Shown here in pieces: positions 1 to 9,419 of a stretch of DNA of 64,000 nucleotides (positions within the stretch are counted from its first letter, which is position 1; every line of letters starts with the position of its first letter). The notes beneath the pieces were generated by a model. That model made no database searches. It saw only the letters and a program-made list of their open reading frames with translations, and was not told the DNA's origin. The translations under genes and the position numbers were made by a program. Source of the stretch: Fulvivirga ligni (GTDB lineage: Bacteria; Bacteroidota; Bacteroidia; Cytophagales; Cyclobacteriaceae); contig NZ_CP089979.1 in NCBI RefSeq assembly GCF_021389935.1, positions 5,127,001-5,191,000 on the forward strand, given 5' to 3'.

Positions 1-2326
1 TGTAGAAATAAAGGAACTTCAATTAAGCTCACTTAAGCAAGAGCTTGAAAAAACTGCCAGCGACACAAATCAGCAGAGTGCTAGTTTGGTAGAATTTGAT
101 CAGAAAGTTTCATCCTTATCTGAACAGCTGAATGTAAAAAACAATCTTCAGGAAAAACTTAAAAGAGAAGAATCTGATTTACAGGCAAGGATTGAGTCCA
201 CTGAGAAGACCATTGAAGTAATTAGGGAAGAGTTAACCCAGACTAACCGTAAGCTGGATGCCAAACAAAACGAGTATAACTTAACAAAGTCATTGGTTGA
301 AAGCCTTGAAGGTTTTCCTGAAGCTATTAAATTCCTTAAAAAGAAGGCTCAATGGAATAAAAACGCCCCTCTCCTTTCTGACATTCTTACCTGTGAAGAT
401 AAATACAGAGTAACTATTGAGAATTACCTGGAGCCATACCTTAATTATTACATCGTAGAAAAAGAGGAAGATGCGTATGAAGCTATTAATATATTAAGTG
501 ATGCTGCCAGAGGTAAAGCCAATTTCTTTATTCTAAAAGCATTTGAAAACTTCACTCCTTCAGGTACCAGTTTATATAGCAATGCTTTTCCTGCTACTGA
601 AATCATGGAATATGATAGTAAGTACAGAAAGCTTATGGGGCATATTCTTGACAAAGTATATATTCTAGAAGGAGATTATAATAGTATTCCAAAAGATGAT
701 GACAACATATTCATCACTCAGAGCGGTAAGGTAACAAGAAGAAGATACAGTATTTCTGGTGGATCAGTAGGTTTATTTGAAGGAAAGAAAATAGGTAGAG
801 CTAAAAACCTTGAAAAACTTGACAAGGAGATAAAACACCTCAGTAAAAAACTTAGTGAAATAGAGCAAAGCCATAGTGAAAAGCAGAAGGAACTTGAGAA
901 GTTAAAAAGCAGCACTAAAAGGGATGACCTTGAAGAGTTAAGAGAGGAAGTAAAACTCATCAACGAAGAATACATCTCAATAAAAACCAAGCAAGAGCAG
1001 TTTAGCAAGATGCTTTCTGACGCAGATATGCGCAAGGAAGATATCATGGATAAAATTGAAGAGCTAAGAGAACAGATAGAAGAAGATAAACCAAAGGCTG
1101 AAAATGAGGAGAAATGGCAGCTTGAAAAAGAAATTCAGCTAAACCAGTCATCCACTGAACTGCATGAGCAGAGCGAGATTTTATCTCAGAAATCATCAGC
1201 TTTCAATGAACAAAACATCTTATTTCACCAGCAGGACAATAAGGTAAAAAGTCTGGAACAAGAAATTGAGTATAAGACAGATACCTTTGAAAATAGTAAA
1301 CTTCGAATTGAGAAAAATCAGGTTGAGTTAAAGGAAAACGAATCCGAAATAAAACAACTCCTTGAAAAAGCAGAGACTAGTGATGATGAGCTTATTTCTA
1401 TGTATGAAGAAAAAGAAAGCATAGAAACCGGTGTCAATGAGGCAGAACGAGAATACTATGATGTACGTGCTCAGATAGATGACGCTGATAAAGCAACCAG
1501 AGAGATTCAACGTAATCGAGAGAGTATTGACACTATTCTCATGGAATTACAAAACTCACTCAATGAAACAAAAATCCAGTTAAATTCTGTAAAAGAACGC
1601 CTTTCAGTAGAGTTCAATATTAAAGTTGATGAGATCATGGATGAGGCTCCTGAAGAGGAAGTGGAACCAGAAGAACTGAGGCAAAGAGTAGAAAAGATAA
1701 AAGATAAGCTTGACAAAATGGGGCCTATCAACCCAATGGCCATGGAAGCTTATCAGGAAATAAAAGAAAGAAACGATTTTATTACCACGCAAAGAGAGGA
1801 TTTATTTAATGCGAAAGAATCATTACTCACTACCATTGGAGAAATAGATGCTGTAGCCAAAGAAACTTTCATCGAAGCGTACGAAAAGATCAAAGAAAAC
1901 TTCGTTAAAGTATTTAGAAGTCTCTTTACTGAAGAAGATGATTGTGATTTAAGACTCAGCGACCCGGATAATCCGCTGGAATCTAGCATAGAAATTATTG
2001 CTAAACCAAAAGGTAAGAGGCCATTAACTATCAACCAGCTTTCAGGAGGAGAAAAAACTTTAACGGCTACCTCACTCCTATTCTCTATTTACCTGTTGAA
2101 GCCAGCACCATTCTGTATATTCGATGAGGTAGATGCTCCTTTAGATGACGCTAACATTGATAAGTTCAATAACATTATCAAAACCTTCTCTAAAGAGTCT
2201 CAATTTATAATTGTAACTCACAACAAAAGGACGATGGCCAGCACCGACGTTATTTATGGAATTACCATGATAGAACAAGGTGTTTCTCGAGTAATTCCGG
2301 TAGATCTACGCGAGCTTGCAGATTAG
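1..2326 (+). CDS. smc: Chromosome partition protein SMC, C-terminal part (5' end outside window)
   Basis: The reading frame is open from base 2, so the gene is cut by the window edge and lacks its N-terminal Walker A head half. What remains runs from the end of the first coiled coil through a hinge (roughly nt 290-780, starting near FPEAIKFLKKK), a long charged second coiled coil, and the C-terminal ATPase half. The ABC signature LSGGEK (about nt 2038-2055) and the Walker B run FCIFDEVDAPLDD (about nt 2110-2150) are intact. SMC is an ATP-driven DNA-loop organiser acting with ScpA/ScpB in chromosome segregation. The family is certain from the signature plus hinge. No scp partner is visible in the window. 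Confidence 0.96.
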   Translation, partial: VEIKELQLSSLKQELEKTASDTNQQSASLVEFDQKVSSLSEQLNVKNNLQEKLKREESDLQARIESTEKTIEVIREELTQTNRKLDAKQNEYNLTKSLVESLEGFPEAIKFLKKKAQWNKNAPLLSDILTCEDKYRVTIENYLEPYLNYYIVEKEEDAYEAINILSDAARGKANFFILKAFENFTPSGTSLYSNAFPATEIMEYDSKYRKLMGHILDKVYILEGDYNSIPKDDDNIFITQSGKVTRRRYSISGGSVGLFEGKKIGRAKNLEKLDKEIKHLSKKLSEIEQSHSEKQKELEKLKSSTKRDDLEELREEVKLINEEYISIKTKQEQFSKMLSDADMRKEDIMDKIEELREQIEEDKPKAENEEKWQLEKEIQLNQSSTELHEQSEILSQKSSAFNEQNILFHQQDNKVKSLEQEIEYKTDTFENSKLRIEKNQVELKENESEIKQLLEKAETSDDELISMYEEKESIETGVNEAEREYYDVRAQIDDADKATREIQRNRESIDTILMELQNSLNETKIQLNSVKERLSVEFNIKVDEIMDEAPEEEVEPEELRQRVEKIKDKLDKMGPINPMAMEAYQEIKERNDFITTQREDLFNAKESLLTTIGEIDAVAKETFIEAYEKIKENFVKVFRSLFTEEDDCDLRLSDPDNPLESSIEIIAKPKGKRPLTINQLSGGEKTLTATSLLFSIYLLKPAPFCIFDEVDAPLDDANIDKFNNIIKTFSKESQFIIVTHNKRTMASTDVIYGITMIEQGVSRVIPVDLRELAD

Positions 2327-2328
2327 CA

Positions 2329-2346
2329 CTCAGGGTTTTCCCTGAG
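2329..2346 (+). terminator. Short GC-rich hairpin after smc
   Basis: CTCAGGG-TTTT-CCCTGAG is a perfect 7-bp stem just past the smc stop codon. No clear U-run follows, so it is only a possible terminator or 3'-end stabiliser. Confidence 0.35.
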
Positions 2347-2535
2347 AGCCTCATTCATTCTAAAATAACTGTAAAATTAATTTTTTGAACTATTCCAATA
2401 TTAGTTATATTACTAAAAGTATAATCCCTTAATTTTCACACATTTACGAATAAAAAAATAATTTCAGAATTTCCCCTGATTTCTATCTGTACCTATATTT
2501 TGATATTTGTGTATCAATTTGAAATCACAAAACCA

Positions 2536-3050
2536 ATGAAATTAAAACCACTTTATTTACTAGTATTACTTTTAATCACCACCACCAGTTTTGCTACTAC
2601 AAACCCTACCGAAGAAGATCAGGAAAAAGAATAAAAAGTCATTTTATTCTGTCCATCACCAAATATCTGGAATGGTCTGAGGGCAATCATGAACTAACTT
2701 TAGGAGTAGTATCTAATAATGATGAAATGTATAATATCATGACATCATTAGCCTCCGCTAGAAAATCAAGTAAGAAAATAACTGTTAAAAATTATTCAAG
2801 TCTCTCTGAGATTGAAGGTTGTAATATTCTATTTATCACTAAAGAAGGTGGGTTAAGTGCTAACCAAATCCAGCAGTTGGACAATAAAAATTTGTTGGTC
2901 ATCACTGAAGATGATGAGATTAGTAGCAGTGGATCTATTAATCTTGTAAAGGTAGATGGCAAACTGATGTTTGAAATTAACCGTGATATGGTTAACAAAA
3001 CAGGCATCAAAATGGCCAGCAGATTGATGGATTTGGCCATCGTGAAATAG
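2536..3050 (+). pseudogene. YfiR-like (DUF4154) secreted protein, split by a one-base frameshift
   Basis: An ATG at 2536 starts a signal peptide (MKLKPLYLLVLLLITTTSFA) that runs into a TAA at 2632-2634 after 32 codons. The adjacent frame then continues from about 2634 with IKSHFILSITKYLEWSEG and on to VKVDGKLMFEINRDMVNKTGIKMASRLMDL, the typical YfiR/DUF4154 layout (a KxxFIxxxxxYxxWP-like start, a GV beta strand, and a closing INxxxxxxxGIKxSSxLL motif). Restoring one A near 2630 (GAAT to GAAAT) joins both halves into about 171 residues reading QEKEIKSHF. YfiR proteins are periplasmic modulators, known to restrain diguanylate cyclases in Pseudomonas. The role here is unknown. It could be a real pseudogene or a sequence error; the slippage context does not fit a standard -1 heptamer. 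Confidence 0.75.
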
Positions 3051-3057
3051 AATGGTA

Positions 3058-3801
3058 TTAAAGAGGAGTCGAAAGACTTCTCTTTATATTATCACAAATA
3101 ATAGCCGTAGCCATTGCCACATTAAGCGATTCAGCACTTCCATAGGCAGGTATGGTTACTCTCGAGGTTATCAGAGCCTCTACTCCTACTGAGATTCCAT
3201 TGGCCTCATTACCCATTACCAGAACTCCCCCACTGTTGAACCTTACCTGATGCACATTTTCTCCATCGAGCAATGCACCATATATAGGTAATTTGAGTTC
3301 TTTTAGCTCCTCCTGTAAATTACCATAAAATACATCTACACGAGTGAATGATCCTTTTGAAGCAGAAATCACTTTAGGATTGTAGAAGTCAGCCGTTGTT
3401 TCTGATGCTATGATTTTATTAATACCATACCAATCAGCAATTCTAAGAATTGTTCCGAAATTACCAGGGTCATTAATGTCATCTAAGGCGATGACATATT
3501 CATCATTGGCAGTAATAAAAGGTTTGCTCGCCTTCATCTCCACAACTGCTATAGCCTGATTGTTTGACTTCAAAGTTCCTAAACCAGATAGCTCTTTTTC
3601 TGTTACTTGTAAAACCTCATTACCTGAAAGATCATTAGTAGAACAAAAATCTGAGGTCCCTGCGATAAGCCTTACATTAAAATCAGACTCCATGACCTCA
3701 AGAACACTTTTTCTTCCCTCTACTAAAAAGCATTGTTCTTGTTTACGGTATTTCTTTAATTGCAAGGATTTAATGAACTTCGCAGTGTTTTTGGAAATCA
3801 T
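3058..3801 (-). CDS. TrmH/SpoU-family RNA 2'-O-ribose methyltransferase
   Basis: This 247-residue protein has the SpoU architecture: an N-terminal substrate-binding region (KQEQCFLVEGRKSVLEVM) and a C-terminal trefoil-knot SAM domain. The three knot motifs are visible: DDINDPGNFGTILRIADW, VMGNEANGIS and IPAYGSAESLNVAMATAI. It would transfer a methyl group from SAM to a ribose 2'-OH in rRNA or tRNA; the target cannot be told from sequence. It is divergent from tamL with only about 15 bp between start codons, so the promoters must lie inside the neighbouring coding regions. The SpoU/tamL pairing is, from memory, common in Bacteroidota. Confidence 0.92.
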   Translation of the reverse strand: MISKNTAKFIKSLQLKKYRKQEQCFLVEGRKSVLEVMESDFNVRLIAGTSDFCSTNDLSGNEVLQVTEKELSGLGTLKSNNQAIAVVEMKASKPFITANDEYVIALDDINDPGNFGTILRIADWYGINKIIASETTADFYNPKVISASKGSFTRVDVFYGNLQEELKELKLPIYGALLDGENVHQVRFNSGGVLVMGNEANGISVGVEALITSRVTIPAYGSAESLNVAMATAIICDNIKRSLSTPL

Positions 3802-3816
3802 AAGCTACTATTTCGG

Positions 3817-6237
3817 TTGAGGGTATCAATACATCACATTTTAATTATGCTAGTAGGTATTCTACTTTCCGGATGTTTGGGTACCAAATATCTGAAAGAA
3901 GATGAAAAGTTACTCTACAAACAGAAAATAAAAAGTAACAGTCATGTAGATAAGGAAGACTTAGCGCAACTCTATGCCCAAAAACCTAACAGACAGCTTC
4001 CTATTGTTCCGTGGTCTCCGTATGTCTGGTTTTATTACTATGGTCTCAATAGATATGATCTGGAGCGTTATCAGACTAAGCGTGAGGTTACCAGAAACAA
4101 ATTTAATGAGAAGATCAATGCCGCTAAGACTGACAACAAGGTTAAAAAGGTTGCAAGACTAGAGAGGAAAAAGCAGAAGCGAGTAGCCAAAATCAACAAG
4201 ACAATTCAAGAAGGAAATATCTGGATGCGCTGGGGAGAACCCATCTCTATTTACGATTCATCCTTAACCAGGCAAACGATGGATCGTTTTGAATTGTATT
4301 TAAACTCCAAGGGGTATTTCCAGGCTAAAATAGACACTAACTATTCGGTTTCTGGTAAAAAGGTTTCAATAAAATACATCATTGAGGAAGGTGAACCCTA
4401 TCTATTAGACACTATTTTTCTTACTACTACAGACAATAAGATTGGTGCACTATTAGAAAAGTATCAGGATGAATCATTTCTTCAGAAGGGAGAAAACTAC
4501 GACCAAAGCAATATTACGGCAGAGAGAGAGCGAATCGATTTGCTGTTGAAGGATAACGGATACTTTGATTTCAGCAGACAATATGTTGAATTCAATATTG
4601 ATACAGCTTATGGAGGCTCAAAAAAAATAGCGATTGAAACAGTAATCAATGAGCCCAAGAAAGGAGAACATAAGGTTTTTGTGATTGACTCAGTTAACTT
4701 CACTACGGATGCCAACACTGGAATGATCATAGATTCTTTAAGAAGCTCAGAAACTTACAAGGGCATCACTTTCAGGTATTATAATGATCTCTACAACTAT
4801 AAAATCCTCAGCAGAAGAGTATTCATCAACAAAGATAGCGTTTACAGTAAAAGCAATACCTTTATTACCCAAAGGCAGTTGGCCAACCTTGATCATTTTA
4901 GGTTTATAAATATTAATTATGATTCTGCCAATGGTAAGTTTATTGCCAATATTTTCACCAGTCCGCTTAACAGGTACCAATGGACTAATGAAGTGGGAAT
5001 AAATGTAACTCAAGGCTTTCCTGGACCGTTTTACAACGTTTCATTTAAGAAACGTAATGTTTTTAGAGGTCTTGAGATATTGGAATTGAATGGCAGGATA
5101 GGTATAGAAGGTGTAGCTCCAGCTACAGAAGTTCAAGAGGTTTACGCCAGTGTCGAAGCGGGTGCGAACGCGTCTCTTACGTTTCCTCAATTCGTTTTAC
5201 CACTAAGTGCACGAGCCAAGGAACGGCTGGGTAGAGTAAACCCAAAAACAAGATTACTTGCTGGTTACACTTACACCGATCGTCCTGAATATATTCGTGA
5301 AAACATAAATGTTTCAAACTCATATTCGTGGCAGACAGAGAAGCAGACACTATTTAATTTCACCTCCACGGATATCAGCATTATTAATTCTGATCTAAGT
5401 ACCAGTTTCAGAGACACTCTTCTGGTATTGGAAACTCGTGGTAATAGGCTAATCAACACTTTTCGCCCTTCATTCGTAAGTAGCATGAGTTTGAGTACTA
5501 CCTGGAATTCAAATAGTTATGGAATAAACTTTGAAAACTCATCTTTCTTCAGAATATACCTGGAAAGCGGTGGCACCAGCCTTAACTTTTTAAATACTGA
5601 CATTCTTGAAAACAAAGGGTTAGAGTATTACAAATATTTAAAATTCAGTATTGACCGGCGAGAGATTGACCCCATTAATGAAAATACCACCATCGCTTAT
5701 CGGATAAATGCCGGGATAGCCAAACCATACAGTGAAAATAAGATCCTGCCCTATGAAAAATATTTCTTTGCAGGTGGAAGTAATGGTATCAGGGCATGGC
5801 GGCCACGTCGTTTGGGGCCGGGCTCCTTCTCTTCTATAGATTCGGTATCTAATCGGGTTACTTACAACTTTGAACAGCCTGGCGAAATATTAATTGAAGG
5901 CAGTGTGGAGCTCAGAAAAAACCTGATTGGCTTCATTGATTATGCTGCATTTGTTGATTTTGGCAATGTTTGGACCATCGAAAAGGATCCTTCCAGACCC
6001 GGTGCACAGTTTAAACCTAATCGTTTCTACAAAGAGATTGCTGTGGGTGCCGGACTTGGTTTACGATTTGATTTCTCGTTTCTGGTTCTCAGGTTAGATG
6101 CCGGACTAAAGGTGTACGATCCGGCCAGGCCTGAAGGCAAAAGATTCATCATGTCTACGGGGTATTATGATGAACCTTTTACTCCTACAGCAGCTGAAGC
6201 TGTAGTATTAAATATTGGTATTGGATATCCGTTCTAA
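3817..6237 (+). CDS. tamL: TamL-type outer-membrane assembly lipoprotein (Omp85/BamA superfamily)
   Basis: This roughly 806-residue protein starts with a lipoprotein signal ending in the lipobox LLSGC. A TTG at 3817 gives a 19-residue signal with one Arg. The ATG at 3847 would leave only nine residues before the Cys, and an ATG at 3760 would overlap the divergent gene. POTRA-like repeats follow (for example SKGYFQAKIDTNYSVSGKKV and DNGYFDFSRQYVEFNID), then a C-terminal Omp85 barrel with the characteristic YFFAGGSNGIRAWRPRRLGPG segment and a final aromatic residue (GIGYPF). Lipidated TamA homologues (TamL) of Bacteroidota work with TamB in outer-membrane biogenesis. No tamB is visible here. 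The stop overlaps the convergent dehydrogenase by 4 bp. Confidence 0.85.
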   Translation: MRVSIHHILIMLVGILLSGCLGTKYLKEDEKLLYKQKIKSNSHVDKEDLAQLYAQKPNRQLPIVPWSPYVWFYYYGLNRYDLERYQTKREVTRNKFNEKINAAKTDNKVKKVARLERKKQKRVAKINKTIQEGNIWMRWGEPISIYDSSLTRQTMDRFELYLNSKGYFQAKIDTNYSVSGKKVSIKYIIEEGEPYLLDTIFLTTTDNKIGALLEKYQDESFLQKGENYDQSNITAERERIDLLLKDNGYFDFSRQYVEFNIDTAYGGSKKIAIETVINEPKKGEHKVFVIDSVNFTTDANTGMIIDSLRSSETYKGITFRYYNDLYNYKILSRRVFINKDSVYSKSNTFITQRQLANLDHFRFININYDSANGKFIANIFTSPLNRYQWTNEVGINVTQGFPGPFYNVSFKKRNVFRGLEILELNGRIGIEGVAPATEVQEVYASVEAGANASLTFPQFVLPLSARAKERLGRVNPKTRLLAGYTYTDRPEYIRENINVSNSYSWQTEKQTLFNFTSTDISIINSDLSTSFRDTLLVLETRGNRLINTFRPSFVSSMSLSTTWNSNSYGINFENSSFFRIYLESGGTSLNFLNTDILENKGLEYYKYLKFSIDRREIDPINENTTIAYRINAGIAKPYSENKILPYEKYFFAGGSNGIRAWRPRRLGPGSFSSIDSVSNRVTYNFEQPGEILIEGSVELRKNLIGFIDYAAFVDFGNVWTIEKDPSRPGAQFKPNRFYKEIAVGAGLGLRFDFSFLVLRLDAGLKVYDPARPEGKRFIMSTGYYDEPFTPTAAEAVVLNIGIGYPF

Positions 6238-8318
6238 TAATTCAATAGCTTCTCAATTACTTTTGAAACCTTTTCACTGTTTGGTAGCATCTGTTTTTCG
6301 AGTTCTACATTAAGTGGGATCGCAGGTAAATTAGACGCTCCCAGTATTTGAACTGGAGCATCTAAATATTCAAAAAGGCGATTGGATATACGTCCAGCAA
6401 GTGATTCTGCAAAAGAGTTCATTAACGGCTCTTCAGTAAGAACGAACGCCCTATTATGTTTTTTTACACTTTTTTCAATGCTATCCCAATCTAATGGATT
6501 TAGAGATCTTAAATCCAGTATCTCTACCCGTCCTTCAAAATTCTTTGCTGCAGCTTTTGACCAATACACACCCATGCCATATGTGATGATGACACAAGTA
6601 GAATCATCTCCATGCTTATTAGCCTCCAACACACAATTAGCACTTCCTAATGGAATGGCGTAATCACTGTCCGGTTCAAACGTTTTTGCATCATTTGTCC
6701 CTGGCACTTTAGACCAGTATAAGCCTTTATGTTCTAGCATAATTACTGGATTGGGATCATAGAATGCTGCTTTCATTAAACCTTTCATGTCAGCGGCATT
6801 GGATGGATAAACAACCTTAATACCTCTAATATTCAATAAAGTAGATTCTATACTTCCAGAATGATAAGGGCCACCACCTCCATAAGCACCTATGGGCACT
6901 CTAATCAGCGATTGAATTGGAAACTTCCCAGCCGACAAATAGCAGCTCTTTGAAAGCTCTTCTACCAATTGATTTATTCCTGGCCAGATGTAATCAGCAA
7001 ACTGAATTTCAACAATAGCCTTGGCTCCTACAGCAGACATACCCGCTGTTGAACCAATGATATAAGCCTCCTGAATTGGGGTGTTGAAAATCCTGTGATC
7101 GCCATATTTCTTCGCCAAAGTCGCTGCCTCTCTAAATACTCCTCCTAGCGTTCCACCTACATCCTGACCATAGAAAAGTGCTTCCTGGTGCTGTGATAAA
7201 ATCTCATCAACTGCATGAAGAGCAGCATCCACCATCACAACTTTGGCAGAGCCTTCCGGATGTCGTTGACCCCGTTCCTCCTGAATCGCTGATTCTGCAA
7301 ACTCATGAGAATCAAAATCGGTAATATCAGGATCTGGTGCGGCAATCGCTTTCTCATAATCAGCCGCTACTGCTTCTATGGCTTTCTCTTCAAGCTCTTC
7401 CAGTTCATATGAATCAAAACCATGATTCTCAAGATATGTCCTCAATTTTGGCAATGGATCACTTATAGCATGCTTCTCCAGATCCTTATCACCACGATAC
7501 CATTCCTTTCTTACCCCGGAAGTATGATGACCGAGCAGCGGGCATTTAGCATGTACCAAAATAGGCCCTTTCCTCTCTCTCACATGGTTGACCGCATACT
7601 CCATCCCTAAATATGAAGATTCAAAATCCGCTCCGTCTACTCGTATTCGTTCTAAACCTTTAAAGCCTCCAGCAAATTCATAGGCGTCCATATTCCTCAT
7701 TTCCTGACCGGTAGCTGATATGCCCCAATCATTATCTTGTACCAGATAAATGATGGGTAATTCCTTCAGTACCGCCATTTGAAGGGCTTCAGAAACTTCT
7801 CCCTCAGTAACTGAACCATCTCCCAATGAGCATAGCACTATCGGAGCTTTTCCTTTAATCTCTCCTCCCGTTTCTAAATACTTAATCCCCTGAGCCATAC
7901 CAGTGGAAGGAATGGCTTGCATTCCGGTGGCCGAGCTTTGATGAGGAATGGTAGGAAAACCTTCTCTCTTAAGTGATGGATGAGAATAATATGTTCGGCC
8001 TGCTGAAAACGGGTCATCAGCTTTGGCCATCAATTGGAGCATTAATTCATAAGGCTCTAAACCAATACCGAGCAAAATAGACTCATCGCGATAATATAAT
8101 GAAGCATAATCAATGTCAGTAAGATGAAAGCCGGCTGCCAACTGAATGGCTTCATGACCACGAGAGGTACTATGCACATATTTGCTGCATACCTCTCTGT
8201 TTTCGTCATAGGTTTCGGCCATTCTTTTCGCCACGCACATGAGGTAATACGCTTTTAAAAGAATGTCCTTCTCTACTTTCAACTTCTTTCCTTTCTTCTC
8301 AACTTTTGTAGTAGGCAT
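6234..8318 (-). CDS. 2-oxo acid dehydrogenase E1, fused alpha and beta subunits
   Basis: One polypeptide of about 694 residues carries both E1 halves. The alpha half has the thiamine-diphosphate motif GDGSVTEGEVSEALQ...NDWGIS and a helix SHPSLKREGFPTIPHQSSATG. The beta half begins near FYGQDVGGTLGGVFREA and contains EIQFADYIWPGINQL and IRVPIGAYGGGGPYHSGS. E1 decarboxylates a 2-oxo acid and acylates the lipoyl group of E2. The alpha/beta fusion is usual for the Bacteroidota enzyme often annotated as branched-chain (2-oxoisovalerate) dehydrogenase, but the substrate is not certain. The start chosen is the internal ATG (MPTTKVEKKGKK), since the 24 codons upstream look non-coding. The E2 gene at 37.9-39.5 kb could supply a partner. 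Confidence 0.9.
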   Translation of the reverse strand: MPTTKVEKKGKKLKVEKDILLKAYYLMCVAKRMAETYDENREVCSKYVHSTSRGHEAIQLAAGFHLTDIDYASLYYRDESILLGIGLEPYELMLQLMAKADDPFSAGRTYYSHPSLKREGFPTIPHQSSATGMQAIPSTGMAQGIKYLETGGEIKGKAPIVLCSLGDGSVTEGEVSEALQMAVLKELPIIYLVQDNDWGISATGQEMRNMDAYEFAGGFKGLERIRVDGADFESSYLGMEYAVNHVRERKGPILVHAKCPLLGHHTSGVRKEWYRGDKDLEKHAISDPLPKLRTYLENHGFDSYELEELEEKAIEAVAADYEKAIAAPDPDITDFDSHEFAESAIQEERGQRHPEGSAKVVMVDAALHAVDEILSQHQEALFYGQDVGGTLGGVFREAATLAKKYGDHRIFNTPIQEAYIIGSTAGMSAVGAKAIVEIQFADYIWPGINQLVEELSKSCYLSAGKFPIQSLIRVPIGAYGGGGPYHSGSIESTLLNIRGIKVVYPSNAADMKGLMKAAFYDPNPVIMLEHKGLYWSKVPGTNDAKTFEPDSDYAIPLGSANCVLEANKHGDDSTCVIITYGMGVYWSKAAAKNFEGRVEILDLRSLNPLDWDSIEKSVKKHNRAFVLTEEPLMNSFAESLAGRISNRLFEYLDAPVQILGASNLPAIPLNVELEKQMLPNSEKVSKVIEKLLNY

Positions 8319-8472
8319 ATGATGGGTTTTAAATATTCCACGAGACCAAACTAACGATCGTTCGTAGTATTGCGAATTTACAAAATTCACAAAAAAGATC
8401 CCTTCAAATAATAAATTTTACAATAATGGTTTTTAATAAGGCCGCCTTCTTATCAATCAACTAATTATTCAA

Positions 8473-8480
8473 TAGTTTTG
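8473..8480 (+). promoter_or_regulatory. -7 promoter box of hemF, leaderless geometry
   Basis: TAGTTTTG is an exact match to the Bacteroidota -7 consensus TAnnTTTG. Only four bases (CCGC) separate it from the hemF ATG, so transcription should start at or within a few bases of the start codon. No clear TTG lies at -33. Confidence 0.55.
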
Positions 8481-8484
8481 CCGC

Positions 8485-9387
8485 ATGAGCATTACAAAAG
8501 AAGACATCTCTCAGTGGTTCAAGAGTTTACAGGATGACATATGTCAGCAACTGGAAAATGCTGATGAAAAAGCCAATTTTCAGGAAGATCCCTGGGAGCG
8601 TCCTGGCGGCGGCGGCGGGCGCACCAGAGTAATTTCTGATGGTAATGTTCTTGAAAAAGGCGGTGTAAATTTCTCAGCGGTTAATGGAAAGACTCCTGTT
8701 AATATTCTTCAAGCTTTAGAACTGGAAGAGGCTGACTTTTTTGCTACAGGTGTTTCTATTGTTTTGCATCCCAATAACCCATGGGTACCTATCATCCATA
8801 TGAATGTGAGGTATTTCGAAATGAGTAACGGCATCTGGTGGTTTGGTGGTGGCATAGACCTTACACCGCATTATGTGAATAAAGATGAAGCATCGTTTTT
8901 CCACAATTCACTTAAAAACATCTGCGACAATCATCATGCTGATTATTATAAGAGATTTAAAACTTGGGCCGATGAATATTTTTACATCAAGCACAGAAAA
9001 GAGACCCGTGGTATCGGAGGCATCTTTTTCGATCGATTAGGAGCCCAGGAGGGATCTAAAGAGGACTTATTCAACTTCGTTAAAGAAGTGGGTAAAGGCT
9101 TTGCGCCGATTTATACTCGCTTCATGAAAGACAATAAGTCCCGAGAATTCTCTCAAAACGAGAAAAATTGGCAAATGCTTCGTCGAGGTCGTTATGTCGA
9201 ATTTAATTTAGTTTGGGATAAAGGCACAAAATTCGGCTTAGACACTGATGGCAGAACAGAATCCATTCTCATGAGCTTACCACCTCAGGCCAATTGGGTA
9301 TATGATTATAATCCTGAAGAAAATAGTAAAGAGAGTGAAACGCTGAGTCTCCTGAAAAAGGATATTGATTGGGTAAAAGATAACTAA
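8485..9387 (+). CDS. hemF: Oxygen-dependent coproporphyrinogen III oxidase
   Basis: At 300 residues the protein matches the usual HemF length and is collinear with the E. coli enzyme from start to end. Diagnostic segments are WERPGGGGGRTRVI near residue 38, the HPNNPWVPIIHMNVRYF strand, WWFGGGIDLTPHY, ETRGIGGIFFDRL and RRGRYVEFNLVWDKGTKFGL. The enzyme oxidatively decarboxylates coproporphyrinogen III to protoporphyrinogen IX using O2 in the cytoplasm, so the organism makes heme aerobically. It is divergent from the E1 gene. The start is fixed by alignment of MSITKEDISQWFKSLQDDI with the family N-terminus. The -7 box almost touching the ATG suggests a leaderless mRNA. Confidence 0.97.
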   Translation: MSITKEDISQWFKSLQDDICQQLENADEKANFQEDPWERPGGGGGRTRVISDGNVLEKGGVNFSAVNGKTPVNILQALELEEADFFATGVSIVLHPNNPWVPIIHMNVRYFEMSNGIWWFGGGIDLTPHYVNKDEASFFHNSLKNICDNHHADYYKRFKTWADEYFYIKHRKETRGIGGIFFDRLGAQEGSKEDLFNFVKEVGKGFAPIYTRFMKDNKSREFSQNEKNWQMLRRGRYVEFNLVWDKGTKFGLDTDGRTESILMSLPPQANWVYDYNPEENSKESETLSLLKKDIDWVKDN

Positions 9388-9419
9388 ACCCTATTTTCGA
9401 GCCGAAAACTCCTAGAAAC

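Noticed and set aside
2620-2640. Programmed -1 frameshifting in the YfiR-like gene
   Set aside because: The zero-frame codons CAG GAA AAA GAA TAA do not form an X XXY YYZ heptamer; a missing base is the simpler reading.
6234-8318. Two separate E1 genes wrongly joined
   Set aside because: The frame is continuous through alpha and beta halves with no internal stop, and fused E1 is usual in Bacteroidota.
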